DNA from: Sipunculus nudus
Lineage: Eukaryota > Annelida > Sipuncula > Golfingiida > Sipunculidae
Reading direction: 5' to 3'
NCBI GenBank assembly: GCA_026874595.1
Contig: CM049316.1
Span: 20,481,839-20,545,838, forward strand
DNA length: 64,000 bases
A program made the position numbers and the translations under genes. Position 1 is the stretch's first letter; each line of letters starts with the position of its first letter. Positions 1 to 11,298 of this stretch are shown here, piece by piece. The notes beneath the pieces were generated by a model. That model was not told the origin of the DNA. It worked only from the letters and a program-made list of their open reading frames with translations, and searched no databases.

Positions 1-1404
1 TCTGGTATCATCGGAAATGTTTAGATCTAAAGTATTCTGTCTGGTAATAACACAACTTGTACTCTGGCTTGGTGTCACGAAAGCAATCTTGCATATTCCC
101 TGAAATGTTCCTTTTCCACCAGTGGATAGTATATTATGGTCAACATTATCAGCGGTGAAAAGCACTTTAACGGACTCACCTAAGATGTCAGAAGAAACAC
201 ATCCGGCAGCATTCTTTTCAAATAACATGACTTTCCCGTAGGATGAACAGAACCCCATTTCGGTGTATCCACAATGATCTTTGACGATACAGGTGATGTA
301 TTTGAACGCTAAGACCAAACAGCAAAGGAGCGAGAACGGTCCGTGGCCGAACTGCTTCAATTATTGCCTGTCCATTGTTTGGGACTTTACGTTGGTTTTC
401 TTTATCCAAAAACAGACTATTCAACAAAGTGCAAAGTCTTGTAGGAATGTATCTCAGTGTTGAATCATGTTTCAACAATTCTTTACTTTGGAAGTGATAG
501 GGACGGACTGAACTTTTGTTTTTATGTCACTTTTATCAACCTTGCCGATGTTTCAATTATCGCTCGTTTTTGAGATTCTCCATCATCGTCTCTGTGCGTT
601 TGCTTGAAGTATGACCGAAGGATCTGAGATGTCTTTCTGTCATAGTCACAATATTATAAAGACCTGTTCCTTCTGTGATATATATAGAATCCCCATATCG
701 TTCTTTCAGCCTGTCATTGAGATAAATATTACAATATGGAGAAGAACCCTTAGCGCTATTGTCTGAAAGAGTAAGTTGTTCTTCATCATTCATCTAAAGG
801 TATCAGAATATTTTGGAAAACGCTTGCTCCTTATCTTGATCCTCGGGTCGGCATGATGTTTTTGCGCTTAACTGAAGGGCCACTTTGATACTGGAATGGT
901 ATGTTCCGCCCAGACCGGAAAATTTCCACCACACGAGTGCTGATATAAACAGTCTGCAGATCGCCAAAAAAAATACTCTATGCGACATTTCACAATGAAA
1001 GACCAGTTGTCAGACCAACCATCGCAGCATTCCAGAATTCTTGTAAAGGTATCAAACTTTACTCGGCTATAGTAAAAAATTCCTGGACTAATAGTACTAC
1101 CACAAAACAGACAATCTGTTTTGCTATTGAAGGAACTTAATGATACTCTGACACTTCTCTTTACTGAACCGGATGAAAGCGATGTTAGCGGGTCAAGCGG
1201 GTTGTCAAGCGGGTCAGTGTACCGCTTACGACATTCAGTATACATTTTAGTGCCAGCCGCGACAATGATGCTATATCCTCTCAGATCACTTGCCTCGTTA
1301 ATGCTATCAGCGCCCTTTTGTCTCAACTGAAACATTTCAGCTCCATAATCCAATGTCTCTCTGCAGATGGGACAAACATCTTGGTTGCCGCTACTTGAAC
1401 TCAT
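1..1404 (-). pseudogene. Broken copy of a multicopy invertebrate ORF family ('ADNVDHN' family), running off the left edge
   Basis: On the minus strand a family I recognise from many invertebrate genomes as repeated uncharacterised proteins can be followed through several frames. The start at 1404 gives a CPIC zinc-knuckle-like motif, then a second CLFC motif and a Cys/His segment (YQHSC). Around 793-557 the same protein continues as 'NDEEQLTL ... LKERYGDSIYITEG'. At 478-218 comes 'GQAIIEAVRPRTVLAPL' and, near the left edge, 'ADNVDHN' followed by a TFQG..IAFVTP block. Two in-frame stops lie at about 795-805, another at 557 and another at 218, and the frame changes at about 868-990 and 220-300. 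It is therefore a decayed copy. Its function is not known to me. The repetitive distribution suggests it belongs to a mobile element, but no ends are visible. Confidence 0.7.
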
Positions 1405-1489
1405 TCTGGTATCTAAAGGTTAGGCGTTTAAATGGAGTCGAAGCACACTATGATTTGTTTTATTGAGCTACGTGGGTGTTTTGATTATA

Positions 1490-2330
1490 TCTAATAGAAC
1501 AAATGATACATTAAATATCCAGTTACATAAATACTTTTAAGTTATTGGACGCCAGATAAAAAAAAAATTGGCTGATCTTTTACATATAATCATGTCACTG
1601 GGGTATTGTAGGCCTTTATCAGATGCTTTCCTTGGATAAATTGTGCAGATTAGTTATCTGATTTAAATGCAATAGAAGGAATGATACATGGAATATTCAG
1701 TTACTTAAATACTATTAAGCAATTGGACCCCCACAACAAAGACATTGCCTGAACTTTAACATATTATCATGTCACCGGGGTATTGTAGGCCTTAATCAGA
1801 CAGTGGTGTAGGCTGTTTATTGGTAAATTGTGCAGAGGAGTTATCTTATTTGAATGCCCAAGTAGAGTCAACAGTTTAATATTATAAAGCTTCGTCTATA
1901 ACGTCATGGAAGCCGCCGCATGTATATTCTACGAACAACATGGAGGGAGCGAGAGCCAGGATTTTGTTACATTTTATTTAAACATTCCTGGTCGGGAGAG
2001 TGACGCACTTACACATAGAAATAGGTAAGTTGTAACACGTAACCATGTTACCGGGATATTGTATATCAGAGAGTGGCACAGGCTGTCATTGGATGAATTC
2101 TGTTTAGCTGTCTGACTCTTTATGAAAGTACTTATGTAGTGTCTACAGAGTTTTATTTTATAAAGCTTGTTCGATTACGTCATGAACGCCGCCGCATGTA
2201 CTTTTCTACAAACAACACGGAGAGAGTGAGAACCAGCATTTTGTAACATTTCGTTTAAACATTCAGGGCCGGACGAGTGACGCGCTGGTACATGGAAAGA
2301 GATAACACGTTAACATGTTTCCGGAAAATT
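1490..2330. repeat. Degenerate direct repeats upstream of the broken ORF
   Basis: Two repeat pairs are visible. A ~180-bp unit occurs at about 1497-1675 and again at 1677-1860; both contain 'ATCATGTCAC.GGGGTATTG' followed by TAGGCCTT. A second unit, around TATAAAGCTT...ACGTCATG...GCCGCCGCATGTA, occurs at about 1885-2010 and again at 2155-2290, some 275 bp later. The second unit has TATA-like and GACGTCA-half-site-like words, so it might be promoter or terminal sequence of the neighbouring element. That is inference only. Confidence 0.5.
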
Positions 2331-3052
2331 ATTCACCAAACAGTAGTGTAGACTGATTTTCAATTAAGACTTTGTACTTATATGACAGTGCTTAAGTATA
2401 CAGTCTATAGAGTTTGAGTGGCAAAGGCTGTGTTTTCATTTATTATCTAGCTATTATAAGCAGCAATTTTAGATATCTGAAAAATATCGGGTCATTTTGA
2501 CCGCCATTTTAGATTTACCGGTTGCCTAGAAACGTGACAATATTTTAATTGTTCCATTGTTTTCCTTGACCTCATTTTTCTAGCAATAGATGCAAAAATT
2601 ATAAGTCTAGCGTATAAAATAAATGTTTTATGGCCATTTTAAGGTCTTGGCGGCCATCGTTAACGCCATTTAAAATAAAGCCTACCAGAAGTCCGATTTT
2701 ATTATATTATTCCGTGTATTCAATAGTACCAAAAACTATTGAAAACTCTTTTGAAGCAATATTTATCACGTTCGGCTATTTTTTTCATCATAAATTGACC
2801 CGTATATAAACTTTGTAGTTTGTTCAGATCCGGCTGGACGGTTCATATGTTTTAGGTTGTGATCTTTGTATGTCACTTACCCGTGGCTCTACCTTGCAGC
2901 AGAAGGGAGCTGTAGGAAACATTTATACGTTTTATTATAAGACATTATTATAACTTCACTGTTCACTGCTGGGGTATATTTCGATCATAGTATTATGATG
3001 TTTAGACTATCATAAGAAGATTTACTGGGAAACTCTATTGTAACTATAAAAC
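2331..3052. other. No gene seen
   Basis: AT-rich sequence with some GC-skewed words (for example GGCGGCCATCGTTAACGCC near 2650) but no supported frame, RNA or clear repeat end. Confidence 0.5.
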
Positions 3053-5933
3053 AAGTGGCCCATGGGCCATGACGCTCAGCTGAATTCGAGGAACCTTGAA
3101 CAATGGGTAAAATGAACTCAAAGAGTGCTAAAAATCATACATTTTGCCAACAAACATTAGATATAGGTTACAGTGATTTTATTCTACAATCAACTGCTAC
3201 CATTTGTGTCCATATGACTAAAACAGTGCTAAAAACACAGCTTGCAGAATTTAGGTCACAGTGACATTATTTCAAATTTCCAAGAATTTTTTACAGGGAC
3301 CTCCCTGGATCTTAATCAAATTAGAAGTTTCTAGGTCGAACTGTAACCAATCATGCAAATCTGTTGTTTCACATATCTTTCAGAATATAGGTCACTATGA
3401 TCTAATTTCTAATTTCCCTGGATGTACAGTTAGAAGTTTCTAGGTCCAACGGTTATGGTTTGTGCCCTTTTAACAGCCAGACCACTTCATTTGAAGGTCT
3501 CAACTAGATGACACCAAAATAATTAAGAAACTAATTTCGTCAGTCTCAAAAATTTCTCAGTCCAACCAATATGATTTGTCTGGTTAACAGATGACTACAT
3601 CTTTGAAGGTCTCAACATAGAGAAGAAAATTGTAAGTTAAAATTTGAAAAAATACAGGTAGTGCCACCATTTCTGTAGAAACTAAAGAAAGAGTCCATGA
3701 TCAATTTATATGCAAAGAATCATGCTGATCAATGCATTAGTTATTCACCTACTTGAGCTTTTGTATCAAATTTTTAATATTCTGAGGGGTAATTCTGAGC
3801 CCCATAGCTTGAAGAATATAGGTAACAAAGACATAATTTCAGGTTTCGACAGGGATATATTCATGAACCTCCTTTGATGTCAAGCTAGAAGATTCCAGGT
3901 CCAGCGATTAGGAATTGTGCCATGTTAACAGTTGACAGTTTCGTTGCAGGTCTAAAAAAAACCAAAAAACAAAAACGCAGTATTTATTCAGATATTTGAG
4001 CTTTTGTATCAAAATTTTGATTATTCTGGGGGGGGGGGGGGGGTACTTCACAGCCCCATAGCTCAAAGAATAATGGTAACAGAGACCTAAATTCTGGTTT
4101 CCAAGAAGATTATTCATGGACCTTTCTAGGTTTGAAGTGAGAAGATTCCAGGTCCAGCGGTTACGATTTGTGTCCTGTTAACAGAAAACAGTTTCATCGC
4201 AGGTCTCAAAAAGAGAAAACAATTCGTGAAAATTGGAAAAAATACAGATGGCGCCCCCAGTCTGCAGAAAGTGATGGAACATCCCAGGATCAATATTCTT
4301 GCAAAGAATCATGGTGATCAATGAAGTAGTTATTCAGATACTTGAGCTTTTGTATCAAATTTTGAATTATTCGGGGGGGGGGGGGGGTACTTCGGAGCCC
4401 CATAGCTCCAAGGATATGGGTAACAGAGACCTAATTTCAGGTTTTTAAGGAGAATGTTCATGGACCTCCCAGGATATTAAGTTCGAAGATTCCAGGTCCA
4501 GTGGTTACGATTTGTGCCCTGTTAACAGATGACAGTTTCATTGCATGTCTGAAAAAAGAGAAAAAAAATTCGTGAAAATTTGAAAAAAATACAGATGGCG
4601 CCACCAGTCTGCAGGAAGTGATGGAACATCCCATGATCAATATTCATGCAAAGAAGCATGGTGATCAATGCAGTAGTTATTCAGATACTTGAGCTTTAGT
4701 ATCAAAATTTGCATTATTCTGGGGGTACTTCGGAGCCCCAAAGCTCAAAGGATATGGGTAACAGAGACCTAATTTCAAGTTTTTAAGGAGAATGTTCATG
4801 GACCTCCCAGGATATTAAGTTTGAAGATTCCAGGTCCAGTGGTTACGATTTGTGCCCTGTTTACAGATGACAGTTTCATTGCATGTCTGAAAAAGAGAAA
4901 AAAAAATCGTGAAAATTTGAAAAAAAATACAGATGGCGCCACCAGTCTGCAGGAAGTGATGGAACATCCCATGATCAATATTCATGCAAAGAAGCATGGT
5001 GATCAATGCAGTAGTTATTCAGATACTTAAGCTTTAGTATCAAATTTTGCATTATTCTGGGGGGTACTTCGGAGCCCCATAGCTCAAAGGATATGGGTAA
5101 CAGAGACCTAATTTCAGGTTTTCAAGGAGAATTTTCATGGACCTCCCTGGATATTAAGTTTGAAGATTTCAAGTCCAGTGGTTATGATTTGTGCCCTGTT
5201 AACAGATGACAGTTTCATTGCAGGTCTGAAAAAAAAAGAGAAAAAAAATCGTAAAAATTGGAAAAAATACAGGTGGTGCCACCAGTCTGCAGGAAGTAAT
5301 GGAACATCCCATGTTCAATATTCATGCAAAGAATCATGGTGAGCAATGCAGTAGTTATTCAGATACTTGAGCTTTATTATCAAATTTTGCATTATTCTGG
5401 GGGGGTACTTCGGAGCCCATAGCTCGAAGGATATTGGTAACAGAGACCTTATTTCAGGTTTTCAAGGGGATTTTTATGGACCTCCCTGGATATTAAGTTT
5501 GAAGAATCCAGGTCTAGTTGTTACGATTTGTTCCCTGTTAACAGATAACAGTTTCATTGCAGGTCTGAAAAAAAGAGAAAAAAAAATCGTAAAAATTGGA
5601 AAAAAATACAGGTGGTGCCACCAGTCTGCAGGAAGTGATGGAACATCCCATGATAAAAATTCATGCAAAGAATCATGGTGAGCAATGCAGTAGTTATTCA
5701 GATACTTGAGATTTTGTATCAAATTTTGATTATTCTGGGGGGTACTTTGGAGCCCCATAGCTCCAAGGATATGGGTAACAGAGACCTAATTTCAGGTTTC
5801 CAAGAAGATTTTTCATGGACCTCCCTGGATGTCAAGTGTAAAGATTTCAGGTCCAGCGGTTACGATTTTTGCCCTGTTAACGGACGGCAAGACGCCCGGA
5901 CAGATCGCTATAGCTCAGCTGAGCTAAAAACAT
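3053..5933 (+). mobile_element. Non-autonomous element with palindromic ends and internal ~340-bp tandem units
   Basis: The left end carries the perfect palindrome GGCCCATGGGCC (3057-3068), followed by a GACGCTCAGCTGA word. The right end carries a perfect 16-bp palindrome, TAGCTCAGCTGAGCTA (5911-5926), followed by AAAAA. Between them lies a tandem array whose units decay towards the left. I recognise this layout (short GGCCCATGGGCC head, tandem middle, GCTCA..TGAGCTAAAA tail) from bivalve non-coding DNA, but I cannot assign it to a named superfamily. The hairpin close to the 3' end is compatible with a Helitron-like end. No coding capacity is seen; short ORFs inside are repeat shadows. Confidence 0.6.
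3600..5890 (+). repeat. Tandem array, ~340-bp unit
   Basis: The anchor word TACTTCGGAGCCCCA and its variants recur at 4044, 4388, 4726, 5065, 5406 and 5743, giving spacings of 344, 338, 339, 341 and 337 bp. Units between 4.4 and 5.7 kb are nearly identical. Those before 4.04 kb are shorter and more diverged, the next anchor to the left being at about 3790. Each unit contains a G-run of varying length before the anchor and a 'CCCTGTTAACAGA' word. The gradient from old left units to young right units suggests expansion by local slippage or unequal exchange near the right end. Confidence 0.85.
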
Positions 5934-6699
5934 TGCTCTTTCCAGTACTCTAAGGAATAAACGGTTATTCGAATAGTGATATGAATAACCCGTGTATCAC
6001 ATGTGAGGTAACCATTAAAACTAAACAATGCCGCTCAACTAAATACTCGCCTCCTGACAAATTGATTTTAATTCTAAACTAACGGTTCATTTCGTCGTTT
6101 GCTATGCGAAATCCGTTTAACCACCACCTGGATGTGCTAGGCAAACCCTCACGGATTATGAAGCCACACATTCAGATATCTTAAACAGTGGCGAGCAAGG
6201 TGTGGGCACACGGGATATTTCCTCGTTGTTAGATATACTTGCATGATATTTGGTCTCCTTAAAATAACAAGAGCTTAATCAAATGATTAAGTGGGGGAAG
6301 TGATTGAGAGCCATCTAAATCAGACAGAAGGGCACACTGATGGCAGTTTAATCACATTTTCCCCAAATCGTTCCCTAAAATCTTTTTGCTGAGAGTTCTT
6401 TGTGTTACATACATCAATGATAACGACAGCGGCGAATGGGCTCACTTAGTGCACGTTATAGGAGGTCAAAGATTATCTTTTCTTTTTACATATTAAGTTA
6501 AGGTCTCTTTGAAAGGACCTAAGCTACACCAAGTAAATATATAGCTTTTCATGGGAGCTGGTAGGAGATCTCCTCGGGCTTTCGTGTTACTTGTATAATC
6601 GTAGAGTTTGATAGTTGATAGAAATTGCATGGTACTTGGACAATACTTACACACCTACACGTGTAGGTTAAATAACTATAAACTTAAGCTGTCTGATCT
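5934..6699. other. No gene seen
   Basis: AT-rich unique-looking DNA. No supported frame, RNA gene or repeat. Confidence 0.5.
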
Positions 6700-6985
6700 T
6701 TTTCTAGGATGTGGTAATCATAACTTAGTGATGACTGCCATTGGAAAAGCTCAAACCTTACACGCCCCGAGATTGAGCCTTGGGAAAATTTGCCTTGCCG
6801 CCAATGCATGTCTAGGTCCCATTCACTTCTGGATGAAGAGTACTCACCCTTTTGTTGACACTTTGGCCGGGTATCTCAACGAAGAACCTGGCTTGAACGG
6901 TATTCGAACTCGCTATCTTACGGTCACAAGTCCAGCACCCAAAAATTATACAACCACGCTCCACATTTTGTGTTCAACCATCGGT
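6700..6985 (-). mobile_element. tRNA-derived SINE-like element
   Basis: On the minus strand the head reads GCTGGACTTGTGACCG, followed by a B-box-like GAGTTCGAATACC (B box at 6909-6900). The body then continues for about 200 bp towards 6700. This is the anticodon-arm and T-arm arrangement of tRNA-derived SINEs. The A box is not well preserved (a GTGGTTGTATAA-like word near 6960). A 127-codon plus-strand frame across it is a shadow; its 'PGLNGIRTRY' phrase is a known false-protein signature of such repeats. Confidence 0.5.
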
Positions 6986-7479
6986 CAATAGTAAATAGAT
7001 ATACTTTAAGCATACCATTGCCCCGTGTTTCGTATTTATGTGTATTTTCATTTTGAGGCACATAACTATATGTGCGTCTTTATAGATGGTTATATTGCGT
7101 TACAAATACAAAGAAAATTGATGTTAGGCTAAAAACCACAATATTTGTGTGAATCGCTTCTTATACAACTTTACAGAAATAAATGGTTAATGTCGATTTT
7201 TATTGCGGTTAACAGGATAAAGACATTGTCAATAAAGCTAACAGGTCTTTACCATTGTTTATCAATGACTAATGTATTTAATATGAAATCAATATCTGAT
7301 TAACATGTAGTTACAAGACAACTGTATCATAGGGAACGCCTTTTTATAAACATACGTATTGTATGTACATGTCGATTATATTTTTATATGCAAGTAATAT
7401 ATAATTGGTTTATCGTTACTTGCTGGCTCTATTGTAGGTAAACGCCTTGTGTATACAGGTTTGACATGGCAGTTGTTCT
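6986..7479. other. No gene seen
   Basis: AT-rich unique-looking sequence without supported features. Confidence 0.5.
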
Positions 7480-7660
7480 GTTTTGACGGGGGCGGATCCG
7501 GAATTAAGGAAAAGGGAGGGTCCATACCAGATGGACCAATGAGAAGTCTAAAATTGTCCCCCAGTCCGGAAGGAAAAATTTGGTTAATACCCTGAAAAAA
7601 GGATTTTGGCGGCTGAAAATCTGGGGGAGGGGTGTCTTGACCCCCTGGACCTCCCATTAA
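7480..7660. repeat. GC-rich dispersed-repeat-like segment
   Basis: A purine-rich block with GGGGGCGGATCC at one end and GACCCCCTGGACCTCCCATTA at the other stands out from the surrounding AT-rich DNA. It resembles a common bivalve dispersed repeat whose ends read GGCGGATCC...GGACCTCCCA. The minus-strand frame rich in GGPGGQDTPPP is a product of its composition, not a gene. Confidence 0.4.
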
Positions 7661-8275
7661 TTAGTGTCTGTTTAAAATGCAGAATCGTAGCTAATCGTTG
7701 CCAGGATTTAAATTGTATCAATTCAACATATATGTCCGTTGGAATTAAGCATACATGCAATTCTTGTAATTATTATTCGCCATCGGTTAGTTTATCTTGA
7801 AACGGATATATAAGTACAACAAGTAAAATGTGGAATTAATTTTTTAATATTATTCACGTATCTCTGGTGAGAAAATGTTAAAGATACATGATATACCAAG
7901 AAAAGTAATAGTACAATATCTCTTTTAAGAGGGCGACCATCTAACTCGTAAATAGGTTAACATTATCACCCGATAAAAGTTATCCCTTACCGGTGCATTA
8001 GGAAAAAGTCTGCCCCTACCAAGTGAGGACCGGGTTGCCTTTGGTTTAACGCGGTAAAGTAGAGATGGTGTGGTTTTGATGACGCACTATCGGTGTCCAG
8101 CTACACAACAAAACACAAAGTGGTAGCTAAGCAAAAAGGAATATATATTAAAATAAAATAAAAGTAAAGAATTCAAAACCACCTACCAGATAGGGTTCCA
8201 ACCCTGTTACGTCTTACACCACATTAAATACGTTGTTTGCTCACTAAATAAGACTCTAAAAATTAAAACACTGAG
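7661..8275. other. No gene seen
   Basis: Mixed AT-rich sequence with no supported features. Confidence 0.5.
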
Positions 8276-8560
8276 TCCGGTTAAACAGTCAATAGACACC
8301 TGAACTGGCAATACTTGACCCCAGTGGCGGCACTTGACCCCGGCAGGCAGTACTGTACCCGACAGGCAGCACTTGACCCCGACTGGTGGCACTTAACCCT
8401 GACTGGCGGCACTTGACTCAGTCCGGTTAAACGATCACAAGACGACCTGACCTGGCAATAAGTGACCCCAGTGGCGGCACTTAACCCCAAAAGGTGTTAC
8501 TCTCCTCGAATTGCGGTACTTAACCCCGACTGGCGGCACTACTGCACTGGTTAGTATAGG
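8276..8560 (+). repeat. Minisatellite, ~22-bp unit with a ~146-bp higher-order period
   Basis: The unit CACTTGACCCCGACTGGCGG recurs with changes about ten times. A longer phrase, TCCGGTTAAACRRTCA..., starts at 8276 and again at 8422. The array is therefore organised as two blocks of about 146 bp, each made of shorter repeats. The three overlapping minus-strand frames here (LPAGVKCRHWGQ-like) only translate the repeat. Confidence 0.7.
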
Positions 8561-9562
8561 GGAGTATGTAGCAAATTCGTCATGAGTAAATTTTGTTTGT
8601 AAAAATGTGATACCCCATGCATTTTTGTTCTTCACCTTTCTATGAAGCCTTACAAACATGGTGCAATTTTTTTATTCAGTTTTGTCATGTCTTTCAGATT
8701 CTTGTTTTTTATAATATTTAAAACGTTAAATTAATAAACTGTGACCGAAACATAAACAAGGTAAGCAGGGACAAGAGGATAAGAAAGGTTATCTTTTAAT
8801 TGTATTTACATACTTAACACACAAACTTAGTTCTCTGACCAGTTTGGGATTGTCTAAAATTATTTTTTGTTTATATTAAATGTACCTATTTACATACCAA
8901 GTATATTTAATATACACATATGGTGTTATATGCGTTATATACATAGCTTGATTTTTTCTCCTTAAAATATGATGGTATCTGCTAATATTTCAGTGTAAAC
9001 CATTTGAGTACTCCTGTACATAAGTTATGCAAGGTTTGCGAGATCAGTGATACAAATATAAACATAGCGCATACGCCAACTGGTGGCCATACCGCGCTAC
9101 TTTACAAATCAAAATTTTTTCAAGCATCAAAAAAGTGTTTCTTGTGTTTTATCTTTCATATAATTTTACCTATTTTGGGAATTGTTCAAGCGCAAGTTCA
9201 GAATTTAGTTATATTCTACAATCTTGTTATGGTAGACAGACACACGTGGACTGTGTTTACTCACACACAGAACCTTACCAATGAATGACACAGGTGAACT
9301 GAAGATTGTCAGTGTACAGGGATGGTTTCGCCAGAAAAATGTTGCACTAAGCCAAACTAATGAACTAATGGCATGAGATAAAGCACATACTGTTGCAAAT
9401 GTTTATGTACCTTTATTGTTTTCTCCAGGGGATGTGTTATTTTTTCTATAAGTAATGGTAATCTCTTGTCATTAAAGTTATCCGGGAAGGTAGCTCCCTT
9501 CCGTTTAGTTTCCTAGACACTTAATTTCTTATACATCAGGGTAAACTAAATGGCACTCACAC
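8561..9562. other. No gene seen
   Basis: AT-rich DNA. A 94-codon frame at 9004-9288 lacks any domain I recognise and has no supporting splice or poly(A) context. Confidence 0.45.
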
Positions 9563-9587
9563 AGATATATATATAACACACACACAT

Positions 9588-9621
<34 letters not shown>

Positions 9622-9636
9622 GTGTGTAGAGAGAGA
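9563..9636. repeat. Compound (CA)n/(TA)n/(GA)n microsatellite
   Basis: Runs of CA, TA, TG and GA dinucleotides follow one another directly. Confidence 0.9.
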
Positions 9637-9706
9637 GTAAGAGTGACGCCTTTTAGATAGTAACATGTTTATTAATATAAGTCTATCTAAAAGGCATCAC
9701 CCTTAC
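9637..9706. other. 24-bp inverted repeat (hairpin) with 22-nt loop
   Basis: The left arm (9637-9660) and right arm (9683-9706) are complementary except at two positions around the CTTTTAGATAG core. The hairpin sits between two microsatellites. It may be the end of a small MITE or a microRNA-like fold; no conserved seed is recognised. Confidence 0.6.
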
Positions 9707-9770
9707 TCCAAACCTACACTTCGACCACAGACTAACACGGCTTTAGGCCTACAACTAATCATTATATTAG

Positions 9771-9773
<3 letters not shown>

Positions 9774-9826
<53 letters not shown>

Positions 9827-9841
9827 AAGAGAGAGAGAGAG
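9774..9841. repeat. (TA)n(GA)n microsatellite
   Basis: About 46 bases of TA followed by 21 bases of GA. It creates the YIYIYI frames on both strands. Confidence 0.95.
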
Positions 9842-11239
9842 ATAATTACCTCGATGGCATTTCTTACACAATTATATTTTCTTCCAAAATCATTTAAAAT
9901 AAAATAATGGTTTACAACACACGTTTTCATATTTAATTTTAACATTTGCAAAATGTACATACTAATAATGATTTAATTATTCCTACTTTTTAACAATTTA
10001 TTATTAAGGTGAGATCATTAAGCAGTAAGTTGGACGAGCAGTTAGAAACACAAACTAAGTTCAGATTCTTTAAAACTTAGTAACTTGAAATTTACTTGAA
10101 AATGTGCCATGTCATAAGAGTTTAATGTACTTATAAGGGAATTTGTATGTGCTGTTTAAACAACCTTATTGTTGACTATTTTTTTTTAATTACAATAACT
10201 TAATATGAAAACAAAGAAATGCAAAAATCTTTATTTACATTCAAGACATTTGTATCTTGTATAAGGCACATATCATTTTTTAGCTTGTGTACGTAATAAA
10301 AATTGTTCTTAATCTTGAAATAAGGGAAACGAGCATTAGTTAAGCAAGCATACAATGCTTTAGTTTTTGTCTTGAGTTATTTGGTATAAAAATAATAAAA
10401 AAAGGGCTCCAATCAAAGATGTACATTCCGCTGCTGCATCTGACATACTCTGCATTTAATGACATAACTAATCAGATTTTATAAATATCATAATAATTCT
10501 ATTCTTCATTCTTCAGTTCATAGTTTGCATTTAAAAATTTCATTTTAAAAAAGTTGTACCAGTGATCTTGTTCGGAAGAATGAAGCCTATGTTGCCATTG
10601 TGCCATCACAAGTCTTTTGAAGATAATTAGAAAAAGGCGACTAGAATTCAATAATAACAAGCATTTAACTTTACCGTTGTTTGAGTTAAACTTTACAATT
10701 GGTTCTACCATAATGTATGTTAAGATTTGTCCGTTTTTGTAATTGTACTGGTATATCCTGAATGCCTTGGTTTTAAATTCCCATAAATGTAAAAAAAAAT
10801 GGCAAACCAAACAAAATCTTTCAAAAATAGACCTTCGGAGGTGGGGGGGGGGGGGGGTAGAGATGGGATACAACAACATTTGTAAACACGTACGATAATA
10901 TTATGACTCATGATGACACTTTTTCTATTATGATTTGATATTCAATTTCAAATTTGTTTCCTTCAACAGGACTTTTCTTAATCTTCTACATTTTCTTAGC
11001 TCCCTTTGTTATTTTTTCGAAACTTCCTCCTTAATAAATTCTTCAGCAAAACATGCATTTCATTCAATGTTTATTATACCCTTAACATGTCTCATTCTAC
11101 GGTAAATGTCTGTAAATGTTTGTTTGCTATAAATTACCTAATGTGCCAAGGTAACGAAAGATTTGCAATGAATAGTAAAATAACTGATGAAAATAGCTAC
11201 TCCAAAGAAGGTATAATTGCTCCAAAATGATATGTTATT
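9842..11239. other. No gene seen
   Basis: AT-rich, with a 16-base G run near 10842. Frames of 60-126 codons on both strands have no recognisable domain. Confidence 0.45.
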
Positions 11240-11298
11240 GGATCTTGATGCGGATCCATGTATTGGCGGAGGTATGCACTCTACGAGTGCTCTTTAGT
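11240..11298 (+). mobile_element. Helitron-like 3' terminus (candidate)
   Basis: The phrase TGTATTGGCGGAGGTATGCA leads into a perfect 6-bp hairpin, GCACTC-TAC-GAGTGC (11276-11290), which is followed by TCTTTAG and then T. Helitron 3' ends have a short hairpin a few bases before CTRR-T. Here the end reads TTAG instead of CTAG, so it is either mutated or a different element. Confidence 0.35.

Noticed and set aside
4796-5758. Repeated 60-100-codon frames on both strands (MIMGCSITSC..., MSFIIKFCII...)
   Set aside because: They recur once per ~340-bp repeat unit and reflect the satellite, not genes.
6898-6912. tRNA gene suggested by a good B box
   Set aside because: No complete cloverleaf and a poor A box; the SINE explanation fits better. 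The same holds for the B box at 61451-61460.
6608-6991. 127-codon plus-strand frame
   Set aside because: It lies across a tRNA-derived SINE on the other strand; its PGLNGIRTR phrase is a common false protein from such repeats.
7376-7657. 93-codon minus frame rich in Gly and Pro
   Set aside because: Composition of a GC-rich dispersed repeat; no domain, no splice context.
9665-9960. Frames with long YIYIYIYI stretches (also at 22439, 27661, 34459, 36409, 43412, 51795 and 57916)
   Set aside because: They are translations of (TA)n microsatellites, open on both strands for trivial reasons.
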